Shown piece by piece: positions 43,485 through 54,599 of a DNA stretch of 64,000 nucleotides. A program made the position numbers and the translations under genes. Every line of letters starts with the position of its first letter. The first letter of the stretch is position 1. The notes beneath the pieces are model-generated. The model had not been told where the DNA came from and made no database searches. It saw only the letters and a list, made by a program, of their open reading frames with translations. The stretch covers positions 9,672,001-9,736,000 of the forward strand of contig OX579641.1 of NCBI GenBank assembly GCA_951230915.1, in the 5' to 3' direction. The DNA is from Antitrichia curtipendula (Eukaryota > Streptophyta > Bryopsida > Hypnales > Leucodontaceae).

Positions 43485-46200
43485 CGTCCAGGTCGCCACC
43501 AGGCATGCTCGCTGAATCCTACGGGAACTCACTTTTTTTTTGTTGCAGTATTTTTTTGGTTACGTAACCAATGCCAGCGTCGCTCCTAAGCATACCTGTG
43601 ACCCTCTCCGTGACCCTCTCGGGGCCGAGAGACACCACAGCTCGTCCAGGGGCATGCCCGCTGAATCCTACGGGACGAGACGTATTTTCTGTTACAATAT
43701 TTTTTTGGTTACGTGACCAATGCCACCGTCGCCCCTTAGCATACCTGTGACCCTCTCCGTGACCCTCTCGGGGCCGAGAGACACCGCAGCTCGCCACAGG
43801 GCATGCTCGCTGAACCCTACGGGATGAATCCATTTTCTGGTTACATTATTTTTTTGAGTTTGTGAGCTCAGACATCGTCGTTCCTAGGCATACCCTTGAC
43901 CCTCTCCGTGACCCTCTCGGGGCCGAGAGACACCACAGCTCGCCGAGGGGCATGCTCGCTGGATCCTACGGGACGAGACGTATTTTCTGTTACAATATTT
44001 TTTTGGTTACGTGACCCATACATCGTCGCTCCTTAGCATACCTGTGACCCTCTCCGACACCCTCTCGGGGCCGAGAGACACCACAGCTCTCCTAGGGGCA
44101 TGCTCGCTGAATCCTACGGGAACTCACATTTTTTTTGTTGCAATATTTTTTTGGTTACGTGACCAATGCCACCGTCTCTCCTTAGCATACTTGTGACCCT
44201 GTCCGTCCCTCTCTCGGGGCCGAGAGACACCACAGCTCGCCCAAGGGCATGCTCGCTGGATCCTACGGCATGAATCCATTTTCAGGTTACATTATTTTTT
44301 TGAATTTATGAACCCAGATATCGTCGCTCCTAAGCATACCCTTGACCCTCTCCGTGACCCTCTCGGGGCCGAGAGACACCACAGCTCGCCACAGGGCATG
44401 CTCGCTGAATCCTACGGGAACGCACTTTTATTTTGTTGCAATATTTTTTTGATTACGTGACCAATGACACCGTCGCTCCTTAGCATACCTGTGACCCTCT
44501 CCGTCTCCCTCTCGGGGCCGAGAGACACCATAGCTCCCCCAAGGGCATGCTCGCTGAATCCTACGAGAATGCACTTTTATTTTGTTGCAATATTTTTCTG
44601 GTTACGTGACCAATGCCACCGTCGCTCCTTAGCATACCCATGACCCTCTCCGTCACCCTCTCGGGGCCGAGAGACACCACAGCTCGCCCAAGCGCATGCT
44701 CGCTGGATCCTACAGCATGAATCCATTTTCAGGTTACATTATTTTTTTGAATTTATGAACCCAGATATCATCGCTCCTAAGCATACACTTGACCCTCTCC
44801 GTGACCCTCTCGGGGCCGAGAGACACCACAGCTCGCCACAGGGCATGCTCGCTGAATCCTACGGGAACTCACATTTTTCTTTTTGCAATATTTTTTTGGT
44901 TACGTGACCAATGCCACCGTCTCTCCTTAGCATACTTGTGACCCTCTCCGTCCCCCTCTCGGGGCCGAGAGACATCGCAGCTCTCCCAGGGGCATGCTCG
45001 CTGAATCCTACGGGAACAGACCTATTTTCTGTTACAATATTTTTTTGGTTACATGACCCAAATATCGTCGCTCCTAAGCATACCCATGACCCTCTCCGTG
45101 ACCCTCTCGGGGCCGAGAGACACAACAGCTCGCCCAGGGGCATGCTCGTTGAATCCTACAGGAACTCACTTTTTTTTTGTTGCATCAATTTCTTGGTTAC
45201 GTGACCAATGCCACCGTCTCTCCTTAGCATACCTGTGACCCTCTCCGTCCCCCTCTTGGGGCCGAGAGACACCACAGCTCCCCCAAGGGCATGCTCGCTG
45301 AATCCTACGGGAACAGACCTATTTTCTGTTACAATATTTTTTTGGTTACATGACCCAAATATCGTCGCTCCTAAGCATACCTGTGACCCTCTCCGTCTCC
45401 CTCTCGGGGCCGAGAGACACCACAGCTCTCCCAAGGGCATGCTCGCTGAATCCTACGGGAACTCACATTTTTTTTGTTGCATTATTTTTTTGGTTACGTG
45501 ACCAATGCCAGCGTCGCTCCTAAGCATACCCGTGACCCTCTCCATGACCCTCTCGGGGCCGAGAGACACCACAGCTCCCCCAAGGGCATGCTCGCTGAAT
45601 CCTACGTGACGAAACCTATTTTCTGTTACAATATTTTTTTGGTTACGTGACCCAGACATCGTCGCTCCTTAGCATACCTGCGACCCTTTCCGACACCCTC
45701 TCGGGGCCGAGAGACACCATAGCTTGCCACAGGGCATGCTCGCTGAATCCTACGGGAACGCACTTTTTTTTTGTTGCAATATTTTTTTGATTACGTGACC
45801 AATGCCACCGTCGCTCCTTAGCATACCCGTGACCCTCTCCGTCACCCTCTCGGGGCCGAGAGACACCACAGCTCCCCCAAGGGCATGCTCGCTGAATCCT
45901 ACGGGAACGCACTTTTTTTTTGTTGCAATATTTTTTTGGGTATTTGACCGATGCCATCGTCGATCCGTAGCATACCGGTGACCCTCTCAGACATCCTCTC
46001 GGGGCCGAGAGGCTCCACAGCTCGCCCCATGGCATGCTCACTGAATCCTCCGGGATCACTCTGCTTTTTGATACTATATTTTTTGGGGATTATTGAAGCC
46101 GCTGTCGTTGCATATAAGGATACCCGTGACCGTGTCTGTCACACGTACTGTCGGGGCCGAGAGGCTCCCCAGCTTGCCATTTGGCATAGTTGCCGAATCC
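43485..46200 (+). repeat. ~149-bp tandem repeat array, about 18 units
   Basis: The spacing between successive CTCTCGGGGCCGAGAG cores is 148-150 bp (43616, 43765, 43914, 44062, 44211, 44360 and on). Each unit carries GGCATGCTCGCTGAATCCTA, a T-rich run ending TATTTTTTTGG, and a GTTACGTGACC motif. The core has 7-bp arms CTCTCGG/CCGAGAG. Three variants of the T-rich segment (A: TTTTGTTGCAATA; B: TTTTCTGTTACAATA; C: CCATTTTCAGGTTACATTA) are interspersed rather than blocked. The last two units are diverged. Reverse and forward frames over it are repeat artefacts. Confidence 0.9.
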
Positions 46201-46518
46201 AGATTATGTATTATCTCTTTTCATGCTAGGGGGTTGAGGGTCATCGTATGGCTGATTTCTTTGCATACGAACTTACGAACGAGTAGGCCTCTTGGTAGCG
46301 AGAAGGCCCGATGAGTGTGGTCCGGCTTGCAGTATCAGGGAGTCGACTGTCCAATGCTTGTAGTCTTAAAATGTATATATATATTTGGTTTTAGGGGGTT
46401 ACTTGTCCGCCAACCCTGTCCTTTCGGGCTGTGTCAATGGTTGGTGTTGTTAATTAGTGTTCACTGTTGTATTACTCTGATCCGATCTCTTTCCATCATT
46501 TTTACTGTTCGTTGTCCA

Positions 46519-46788
46519 GGTTGATGTTGTTGTGCCAGATGTAGGTGACAGCATGGTCGATCCTGGACCATCGGTAGTGGTTAATCAAGAGGAAGTTGAT
46601 GACTTGCAAGGTCAGCTAATGTTGGAAGCCGACACAATTCCAGTTTCTCGCGAGATTGGAAGCCAACCTCCAGCCGCACGTGAGATGGTAGGCGACCAAC
46701 ACTTCTGGATTGATGCATTCAGCCCCAAAGATGAGCCTTTGGGATGGGAGGGTTCCGGTTCCAGTCAGGAATCATCTATTAACTCGTC
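46519..46788 (+). other. Exon-like open segment of an unrecognised gene
   Basis: It follows the acceptor-like TTGTCCAG. It encodes VDVVVPDVGDSMVDPGPS and, further on, DQHFWIDAFSPKDEPLGW in an uninterrupted frame of acidic, Gln/Glu-rich character. A donor-like site is possible near 46789 (CTCGTCAGTG). Beyond this point the frame becomes poly-Lys from a poly(A) tract, so the real coding part must end before about 46850. It may belong with the last exon-like segment at 47582. Confidence 0.35.
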
Positions 46789-46849
46789 AGTGTGTTGCAA
46801 CTTCTTCGTATCATTGTCAGGGTCCACTTCTCAGTACTGCACTTGTGAG

Positions 46850-46939
46850 CGTGAGACAGGGTTGTCCCCGTCACGTCCTGTCAGTCCGTCAGGATGTCCG
46901 GACGGACGTCAGGATTCAACCCCGGCGTCCGTCAGGATC

Positions 46940-46982
<43 letters not shown>

Positions 46983-47060
46983 TAGACAGTCTGTCCGTCC
47001 TGTGGACGGCTGGTCCGTCCAGGTCGATGGCTGGCCGTCCAGGTCGACGGACAGGCCTTC

Positions 47061-47095
<35 letters not shown>

Positions 47096-47290
47096 CTTTT
47101 TTGTGGACGGCCGGCCGGCCCTGTTGACGGCTGGCCGTCCCTGTGGACAGACGGTCCGTCCAGGTCGACGGACAGGCCGTCCTTGAAAAAAAAAAAAAAA
47201 AAAAAAATTTTTGATCCTGACGCAATTCTGACGCGTCAGGACGCGTCCGGACTGACGCCGACGGACATCCGGACGTGAAAACCCCACGTC
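46850..47290 (+). repeat. GGACGG/CCGTCC repeats punctuated by three poly(A) tracts
   Basis: Runs of 39 A (46941-46979), 31 A (47063-47093) and 22 A (47186-47207) separate GC-rich blocks made of GTCCGTCC, GGACGGC and CAGGTCGACGGACAGGCC. The last motif directly precedes the second and third tract. The blocks are strongly self-complementary. A tandem of short poly(A)-tailed insertions or a slippage-expanded repeat are both possible. Confidence 0.8.
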
Positions 47291-47581
47291 ACGTCCGGAT
47301 AGACAACCCTGGCGTGAGAATGATGTTTCTCCCGTCATGTCAGACAATGACGTCCTCATTATGTGCTGCGGGATATATAGATCTCCTACACTGCCTTGCC
47401 CGTGTTCCATTTCGTAGTTCACCATGGACTAAGTATACCATAGTTGAACTGGGATGAATCATACTTGTCTTATGATCCAGAGAGCATTTCACATGATTTG
47501 TTTACGATTCACGTCTTGGTCCATGCAATTCAATTTTTGGCTTTATCCATGGTATTTGATTAATGACATCTTCACTACGCA

Positions 47582-47704
47582 CAGGGAGAGATTGTCCAAC
47601 CAGCTGAGATGGTGGAGGCCATATACAGTGATGATGATGACATTGAGTTGAACGCGGATGCACACGCGTCAGAGGACAATCACATCTGTGAGCCCTCAAG
47701 TTAG
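47582..47704 (+). other. Exon-like 3' end (acidic C-terminus)
   Basis: It follows the acceptor-like TACGCACAG. It reads EIVQPAEMVEAIYSDDDDIE and ends CEPSS with TAG at 47702-47704. It is compatible in style with the segment at 46519-46788, and acidic tails of this kind are common at the ends of plant transposase genes. The gene was not identified. Confidence 0.35.
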
Positions 47705-49224
47705 CACTTGAAGCTCTGGATTTATTTTTCGCGATTTATTGTTAGTTTTTAGTGTTAATTCACGCAAAATAGCATGAATTAGTAGTTGAGAGGAGTTTGG
47801 TAGAAGTCCCTACCAGATTAGTGAGGAACCTTTCTAAATTCATGGAAAGCACAAAATACAATGCTTTTCTATGTTTATGTCTTAAGTTCAGTGTCTTAGA
47901 GTCCATATTAACGTATTAGAAAGATATGATGAAGTGAGAATTAGCCAGTTCTAGTGTCTTGTCCATGTAACACTTGACATGTGAATACAGGTGACATCCT
48001 GGCTAAAGTGCAAGAGTCTATATCAAGGTTTAGAAGTATCTCGATCCAATTCATGTAGAATATGGATTAGTTACATGAAGACCTATAAATGTTGAAGAAT
48101 ATGAATCAGAATGCAAAGTAGAAGAAAGGCGAGGTGATTGGAGCTTACAGAAAGGTGCTTTTAGGGTAAAAGCATGCCAAGAGATCAACAGCGGAGCTAA
48201 TCATCCACAACAACCCCGGTACCAGAATAATTCCCCCCCGGGCGGAAATTATTAAGGAATTGCTAAAATTAGCATCCTTATTGGAGGTTTGGTTTTGCCC
48301 TTGGCCTTTGGACACTTTCCAAAAGATTGCCCAAAAGTTTCGGGATTTTACAAAACTCCACGATGACTCCATGGAAAGTCAACCGCCTTTGAAACTGATG
48401 GTAATTTCTTAGAAATTACCCAGAGTGCGGTAAAATCTCACTAAAAATTAGATTAGAGTTTTATGTATTAAATGAGCGACCTGTCAAGTTTGAAGACTTT
48501 CTGATAGTCAGAAGTACCCGAATCGGCATCGACATCAAATTTAACAAGAATTTACAACACGACGGCGAGTTGACCGGCGAGCCAGGAGCTAGCGGTGTCC
48601 GAATGTCACAAACAAGGAATGTTTTCTTACTACCACGAACCTTCCAAGCAACCCTAGCCAATTAGTTTTCTCGGGAAACTCAAATTCCATTAGTTGGGAT
48701 TTTGACTTTTCTCTAGAATTACCGTTAGTGGTTTTTACAAATATTTACAGCCTGGAAGAAGGGGGTAGGGGGTCCCCTAGACTAATTGGGGTCTTCTGAA
48801 CGCGATGGCGCAATCGGTTTTCAAATTGGAGTTTTTCCCTAAAAGATAGATAGGGTCAGCTCTTAGTTTGACTTTTTTAGAGTAATTTGTAGTAATTCGA
48901 GGTTAATTAACAAAATATCTTGGTGAAAATCGAAGATTGGATTTAGTTAAGATGTCAAATCTTTCCTTTAAAAGCCAATTTAGATTAAACTAAGAATATT
49001 TGGATTTGACCTAGAATTAAATTGCAAAATATCTAGGTTAATTAGGGTTATTTTCATAAAATCTTTGGGGACAATCAAGGATTTGATTTAGGCAAGATTT
49101 CAAGGCTAATTAAAGCCTTCAAGGAACTTGCTTGAGGACCTTCCTTCCTATTAAACAAAGATTAAATGCAAAATATCTCATAGTAGTTTAGAATTTAGTT
49201 AGATAGTTAGTTAAACGTTTTTAA

Positions 49225-49285
49225 CCGACAACTTACCGGGGAGGGCTTGGCTCGAGTATAAAAGGCCTCCCCCCGAGGTTGTCGG
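49225..49285 (+). promoter_or_regulatory. TATA box inside a 20-bp inverted repeat
   Basis: TATAAAAG at 49257-49264 lies between arms 49225-49244 (CCGACAACTTACCGGGGAGG) and 49266-49285, which are complementary at 16 of 20 positions. It is the likely promoter core of the LTR. Confidence 0.65.
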
Positions 49286-49332
49286 AACCCTCATTCTTAT
49301 ACCCTCACTCTCATTTTCTTTTCTCTTTAGTA

Positions 49333-49347
49333 CTGACACGTTGTCAG
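49333..49347. repeat. Palindrome CTGACA-CGT-TGTCAG
   Basis: Perfect 6-bp arms with a CGT centre, about 75 bp downstream of the TATA box. It is paired with a similar palindrome at 49392. Confidence 0.75.
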
Positions 49348-49391
49348 ACCAAACCTTATTTCCATTTCCTTATTGTTGCTCTGTTGTGCTA

Positions 49392-49406
49392 CCAACACGT
49401 TGTTGG
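49392..49406. repeat. Palindrome CCAACA-CGT-TGTTGG
   Basis: Perfect 6-bp arms with the same ACACGTTGT core as the palindrome 59 bp upstream. Both would lie in the 5' transcribed part of the LTR. Confidence 0.75.
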
Positions 49407-49706
49407 AGCACTTTAAGCCAAAAAATTGGCTAATTCCTTCTATTTCTTTGCATTTTCCGCTAATTCTCTTGTGTTTTGAAGGACTAGAGGGTCCCTTCAA
49501 AACCTATTGCTTTCTTTTGAATTTGGAGGTTGAAAGCCCCAAAACTTTGATTCTTTGCTTAAGATTACTTGAATACTAATCCATTGTAGCACGTGAACGC
49601 ATTTGGTACTAAATACTTAAAGCGGCGAGGCTTGACCTTGCCAAAAGTATTTTAGACTAATTTCCTACTCAAAGTTCGTTGTATAACGGAATTTGAGGTT
49701 TAATTG

Positions 49707-49831
49707 CTAATGTTCGGTTAAACACTTTCATGTGTACCTCCTTTAGCAGTTAATTGATTGACTTTGACTTGAAATTTCGGAAGATTCGTTTCTAATGTTC
49801 GGTTAAACACTTTCATGTGTACCTCCTTTAG
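49707..49831 (+). repeat. Direct repeat of 40 bp, two copies
   Basis: Identical 40-bp copies at 49707-49746 and 49792-49831, both containing TTCGGTTAAACACTTTCATG. Confidence 0.85.
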
Positions 49832-50375
49832 AATCTAACTTTCGAAATACTTAAATTGGCTTAAAAAGCTCCGTTTGTCCTGGGGTTGCCTCCGCACGGC
49901 GAAGCTTTGACTTTTTGAAAGTTAAGATTTGCCATTTAAAACTCAGATTTACCTCATACGGCGAAGCGTTGACTTGGAATCTCCAAATAAGGTTCTTTTG
50001 AACCTTATTTAAAGTCCAAAAGTCGTTGTTTCATTTCTCTTTTGCATGGGCACATGGTGAAGGTATTTTCGCCTCCAAATGGCCTTTAATTTGACAATTG
50101 TTGCTTTGTTTTTTCTTCCTTTAATTTGCTAGATTCTAGTTTATTTTGAAGAAGTCATAGAATTCATTATTATTGTTGTTTCGTAATTTCAGTTTGAGAA
50201 TTAATTCGCCTTTTATTTAGTCCTAATCTAGTGTTATTTTCTTTTTCAGTATTTGATCCATATAGTCACAAATTCAATATCTGAAATTTCCAAAATTTTC
50301 AGTCTTAATTGGATTATTTCTGAAAATTTCAGTCTATTAAATTTCAGTTTAAAGGCCATACAGTTCAAGGCAGCT

Positions 50376-50460
50376 GGGGAACGACTGCGGGAACGACTGC
50401 GGGAACGACTACGGGAACGACTGCGGAACGACTGCGGGAACGACTGGGGAACGACTGCGG
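50376..50460 (+). repeat. 12-bp tandem repeat (GGGAACGACTGC)n
   Basis: About seven slightly variable units. The reverse frame reads (RS)n and is an artefact of the repeat. Confidence 0.85.
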
Positions 50461-50933
50461 TGGTTCTCAGACAAGGGGACGGGTACCAGCGGCCGGTTCT
50501 TGAGTAAGGAGGGTATCGGAAGGTGAGTGCAACCAGCACAACCAGTTCGAAAGTGAAGCCTGGACGATCATTCAGTTGGGACAGATTCTGAAAAGAGTCT
50601 AACAAGTACTGGAGTCCAAAGTCTGATTATTCAAACAACATTGCGGTAAGCAATATCATACAACATCTCTTGAATTTATAAAATCTAAGTGATCATACAA
50701 AACTTGTAATTTCAATTACAAGAAGGGTAGGCCGTTGCTCACCACCCCAACCTTTGATTTTTAAAACTAAAATTGAACACCGAGAATTTGAACTAACGCT
50801 CTCGGTTCTTGAACCTCTCAAATTCTCTCTCCGCCATCGCCAAGAATTCAAACAACAACAACATCATAAGAAGTGGAAGAAAGCGAGATCATAAGAAGGT
50901 TAACAAGGAAGGACAAAGAATAAAGGAGTTAAG

Positions 50934-51125
50934 GTTAGTATCTTACTATTGAATTTTGGAATTGTTTTGATTATGCTATTCTTTTCGTTAGTATCTTACT
51001 ATTGAAATTTGGATTGTTTTGATTATTCTATTCTTTTCGTTAGAATCTTACTATTGAAGTTTGGATTGTTTTGATTATTCTATTCTTTTCGTTAGCATCT
51101 TACTATTGACGTTAGATTGTTTGGA
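50934..51125 (+). repeat. ~52-bp tandem repeat, 3.7 units
   Basis: Units begin GTTAGTATCTTACTATTGA at 50934, 50987, 51039 and 51091. The last is partial. Confidence 0.85.
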
Positions 51126-51528
51126 TTGCAAAATTCCTTTTACTATTCATCGATAGATTTGTTTTGATTATTTTAGCTTATTTTATTAGATTACTATTCA
51201 TTCGGTTGATTTTAGTTATTAATTAGGATTCCAAAGACAAATTAGTTGTTGTTTTGTTGTTTGAGTTTTGTTTTATTAGGCCTAATAAGCCAAATAGATA
51301 CAAACAAACACCAACTAATATCTTGGAATATTTAACAAAATAACTATTAAACAATTGGCAATCGAATAAACTACTATTCATTGAAACTTGGGAAAAATGA
51401 ATTAAATTTATTATTAATTTTCTAAAATCAAAGGATTAGTTTTAAATTGCCAAAACTAACAAACTTGGACTTTTTAGATAGGTTTAGAAACAATAATACT
51501 AAGATTTCTTCCAAATACATGAAAGGCA

Positions 51529-53893
51529 ATGGAGAATTTCGAGGAGACGATTATGATGGTGTTTTGCGATGATGGGACGATCGACATTCTCGATACTGAG
51601 GTATGAATTTCCAAACTTTTCTTTTGTTTTCTCTTTTGCTTTCATTCTTTAAAAATTAGATTAGAAAACTAAAATTAACAAAATTAGAAATCCGATAGCT
51701 AGTTAAAATTTTAAATCATTGGAAAACCTTAAAAAAACTTAACTATAATCGTGGAAGTAATAATTAGATTAACTTTGAGTGAATTTGGAAACCGAAATAG
51801 TAATTTCATCCAAAGGAATTTTCAAAAGAAATCTAACATAATTTAAGAATCTAGGAAATATTAGAATAATTGGGGAGATTAAACCCTAATTTATCCCTTA
51901 AATTCTACATAAAACTTATTTGAAACCGAATTCCATCCAACTAAGGGGAATTTTCATTCATTCATAAGTTTTTACCTAGAAGTCCAAAATTCTTACTTTT
52001 TACCATTATAAGAAGTAATTTATCACTTTACCCATAAAAAACCATAAAACTATAGGAAATCACTAAATTTAGAATAATAACTTAGAATTAGGCTTAATTA
52101 AAGAACAATTAGGAATATTTTCAAGGAACAACTAGGGGATCTTTGGAAACCATAATCTTTTAGAGAATCTTTTGAAGATTCCAAATCCACCTTTTACTTT
52201 TAAAATTACTTTAATTTGAAAAGATAAAAGTGTGGATGAAGATTTGACCTAAATTTGGATGAAAATTCCGAAAATAGGTTAAAATTAGGTTTTTCTCAAA
52301 ATTCCATTAGTTAATTTAATCAACCTTTTAACTCTGAAATTTAGATTTATTTCACATTATTTTGCTATTTTTAGTTGACGGATGAAGTTTTTAGGATAGA
52401 ATTAGGGCCGGATTTCATCCACGCATAACGTTTGCTAGGAATATCAGAATCCAGCTTGCTTTACCATTTCGGAAAGGGCAAATTGTATTCTTTGATTTAC
52501 ATTAGGTAGAATTTTAGTTAGCTAGAAGTTTAATCGCATTTAATCAACCTTTAACAACCTTTATTTCTTAACTATTAGTGTGTTTTGAAGCATTTTAATT
52601 AGGTAAAATCAACATAACAAAGTGTCCATTGCTTGGAAGGCCAAAGAACACTACGTTTAATTTCATCCCCTAGAAATTACTTTTCATGCCGCTAGAATCC
52701 GTGTGCACGTTTTACCTCTGAAGGGGGGAGATTAAAACACTCACATTTTTGGTGCGTCTGCCGGGAGTGTCTAGTTCTCAACTAGTGCACTACTTAGGCA
52801 GTCACTTTAGCTATCTAATAGTTGTTTGTTTTAGGAAATCACTTAACCGTCAAACACATTTTGATGTGTCATCTAAAAGTCTAGAATTATCTCTTTTAAA
52901 AGGGATCTAGACTTACTTAGGCATTTACTTAAAACTTCTCCTACTAACTTATTTGAATTCCTATAGGGATCTATTCCTACACCAGTACTTCCTCGCTTCG
53001 AGCCACCGACTCCTCCATACTCGCGTTGGTTGGAGACCAGGAGAGACGGGCCTACCAAGAACTATCAGCTTTGGGAAGAGGGCACGGGTGACGGCGAGAA
53101 GAAGAAGGCTTTTCCTCTAGAGGGCCTACTGATCGGACCAGATCAACTGGGATTGTCTTTCAAATTTTGGCATCACCTAGCACGTCAGTACTTGGAGGAT
53201 CCAAACCACTATACGCCCTCAACCGTGCGTGCGACTGACGCCGGACTATTTGGAGTGGACGAGGAAGAGTTTGCTCAGTGCATGCTCTTTTATTGGAAAG
53301 TAGCAGTGGCTACGTGGAGGTTTGAGGCAGCTTTTACTCGAGCTTGTTTGGACGCAGGTTATCCATCTTACCAGGATAACGGACCTTTGGCTGATTTACC
53401 ACATTTGGGGATCAGGTGGGCAGCGCCTAAGCCACTGCAGTTTCGCAACCTTTTACGATTTGACGGACCAAACATTGAAATTGATCAAGTTACTGATAAC
53501 CCATACATCCAGCCAGAGGATTTCCGTACTTGGCATCTCGACGACAATCATATCACTTTGGACTGTTGCAGAGGTATCTCATCTTGTCTCATAGCACCGG
53601 AGCTTGGACCAAAGCACCAGCTCAAGTATATCGCGGAGTACAGTTCCGCGTGTGAGCCTTGTCAAGACGCGGAAGATCTCCGAGTTTCGTTCTACACTGC
53701 TCCCGGAGGTGAACACTTTCACCGACCCAAGTTTCACCCCTTATTCTACAATTACCTGAGCCGAGGCAAGAGGACACGCCCCGACCGCATCGAGAACGCC
53801 ACCTACTTCAACAACGCTTCTACTTGGCAACGTCATCTTGGAGACATTGAGCGGATTGAAGAACACTCAGCTCCCTACTTTTTCGAAATTTGA
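51529..53893 (+). CDS. Retroelement ORF upstream of gag, apparently spliced
   Basis: The main frame 52967-53893 (308 codons plus stop) has no ATG near its start: the codon before 52967 is TAG, and the base context ATTCCTATAG/GGATCT is a splice acceptor. An upstream exon at 51529-51600 (ATG, 24 codons, MENFEETIMMVFCDDGTIDI...) ends at a donor GAG/GTATGA in phase 0, so splicing would give a 332-residue protein. The intron would span the LTR end and the PBS-like site. The protein has no domain I recognise; it is rich in Trp, Tyr and His, with FKFWHHLARQYLEDP, CMLFYWKVAVATWRFEAAF and HRPKFHPLFYNYL as distinctive stretches. Position before gag recalls ORF1 of Ogre-like elements. The alternative is a non-ATG start without splicing. 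Confidence 0.55.
52721..52767 (+). promoter_or_regulatory. Primer-binding-site-like sequence with adjacent purine tract
   Basis: TGGTGCGTCTGCCGGGAG (52750-52767) follows ACTCACATTTT, a typical LTR-end context. It resembles the TGGCGCCGTTGCCGGGGA site of plant gypsy elements primed by tRNA-Asp, with changes. AAGGGGGGAG at 52721 resembles a polypurine tract, which would be unusual on this side. Confidence 0.45.
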
Positions 53894-54131
53894 CCGACTA
53901 CCGCAGAGATAGTCAGTACCCTGATTTGTGTAGATCAGGAGATAGCCCCAGCCTTAGTATCGTAGTGTTGAGCAATAGCTCCTATCATATTTTGTGCAGT
54001 ATTGAGTGGATTTGCATTAGCATCACAGTGTGAGCGTGGCTCCTGCCATACCTATGTACGGTATTTGAGTGGATTTCATATCTATATGATTGAATTGGAT
54101 TTGTGTGAATCTAGACTCCATTAGGTCTTAG

Positions 54132-54599
54132 ATGCCACCAAAGACAACCACTCCCAAATCCCATCGAAGTTTACGATCACAAACAATACCAGAAAGTTCA
54201 ACACCAGTAGAGCCACTAGTAATAGAAGAAGAGATTGAGGTTCCGCAAACCATGGATACAAATCCAATGAATCCCAGAGAGCCACCAGTGCCTCTAGTAC
54301 CGGAAGAGGCACGTGCTAGAGGTCCTGAACCCGACATTCCGGCTATAGATCCAATGATACTACCTAGGGGATTACCTATTAGGGTTCCCCAAGGATTAAG
54401 GGAAATTCCTATCCCCCATCATTTACCACGATTCTCCGGCTCAAAAGATGAAGACCCATCGGCCCATGTAGAGAAGTTTGTGGAAATTCTTACTTCGAGT
54501 CTAGTTACAGATCCGGGCTATTACTTAATTTGGTTTCCAAACACTTTAACGGGAACTGCATATGCATGGTATAGATCACACGGGCCAAATTTTCTCTAA
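54132..54599 (+). pseudogene. Truncated Ty3/gypsy gag
   Basis: Starts at ATG 54132. The N-terminus (residues 1-95) is Pro/Glu-rich and disordered in appearance. Residues about 97-155 match the retrotransposon Gag core: LPRFSGSKDEDPSAHVEKF, WFPNTLTGTAYAWYRSHGPN. The frame stops right after this motif (TAA at 54597-54599), where the sequence becomes AT-rich genomic DNA. The remaining capsid, zinc knuckle and pol are missing. It lies 238 bp after the upstream ORF. Confidence 0.8.

Larger units (their letters stand above)
47740..54599 (+). mobile_element. 5' part of a large Ty3/gypsy-type LTR retrotransposon
   Basis: The order of parts is that of a retroelement: a long non-coding region with a TATA box (49257), a PBS-like site (52750), an extra ORF (52967-53893) and the start of gag (54132-54599). 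The left edge is a guess (TGTTAG at 47740; the candidate LTR would end ...ACTCACA at about 52746), which gives an LTR near 5 kb. Tat/Ogre-type plant elements are known for very long LTRs and an ORF before gag. The element is cut off at 54599: no protease, RT, RNase H, integrase or 3' LTR follows. Whether truncation is by deletion or by a later insertion cannot be told here. Confidence 0.6.

Noticed and set aside
43519..46229. Many short frames on both strands with repeated ACSLNPTGT or GFSEHAPGRAV peptides
   Set aside because: They are translations of the ~149-bp tandem array, truncated at each unit; not a repeat protein.
46532..47278. 248-codon forward frame with long poly-Lys runs
   Set aside because: The Lys runs come from genomic poly(A) tracts; only the first ~90 codons are exon-like and are reported separately.
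50246..50605. Reverse frame with an (RS)n run, resembling an SR protein
   Set aside because: It is the shadow of a 12-bp GGGAACGACTGC tandem repeat and has no RRM or start context.
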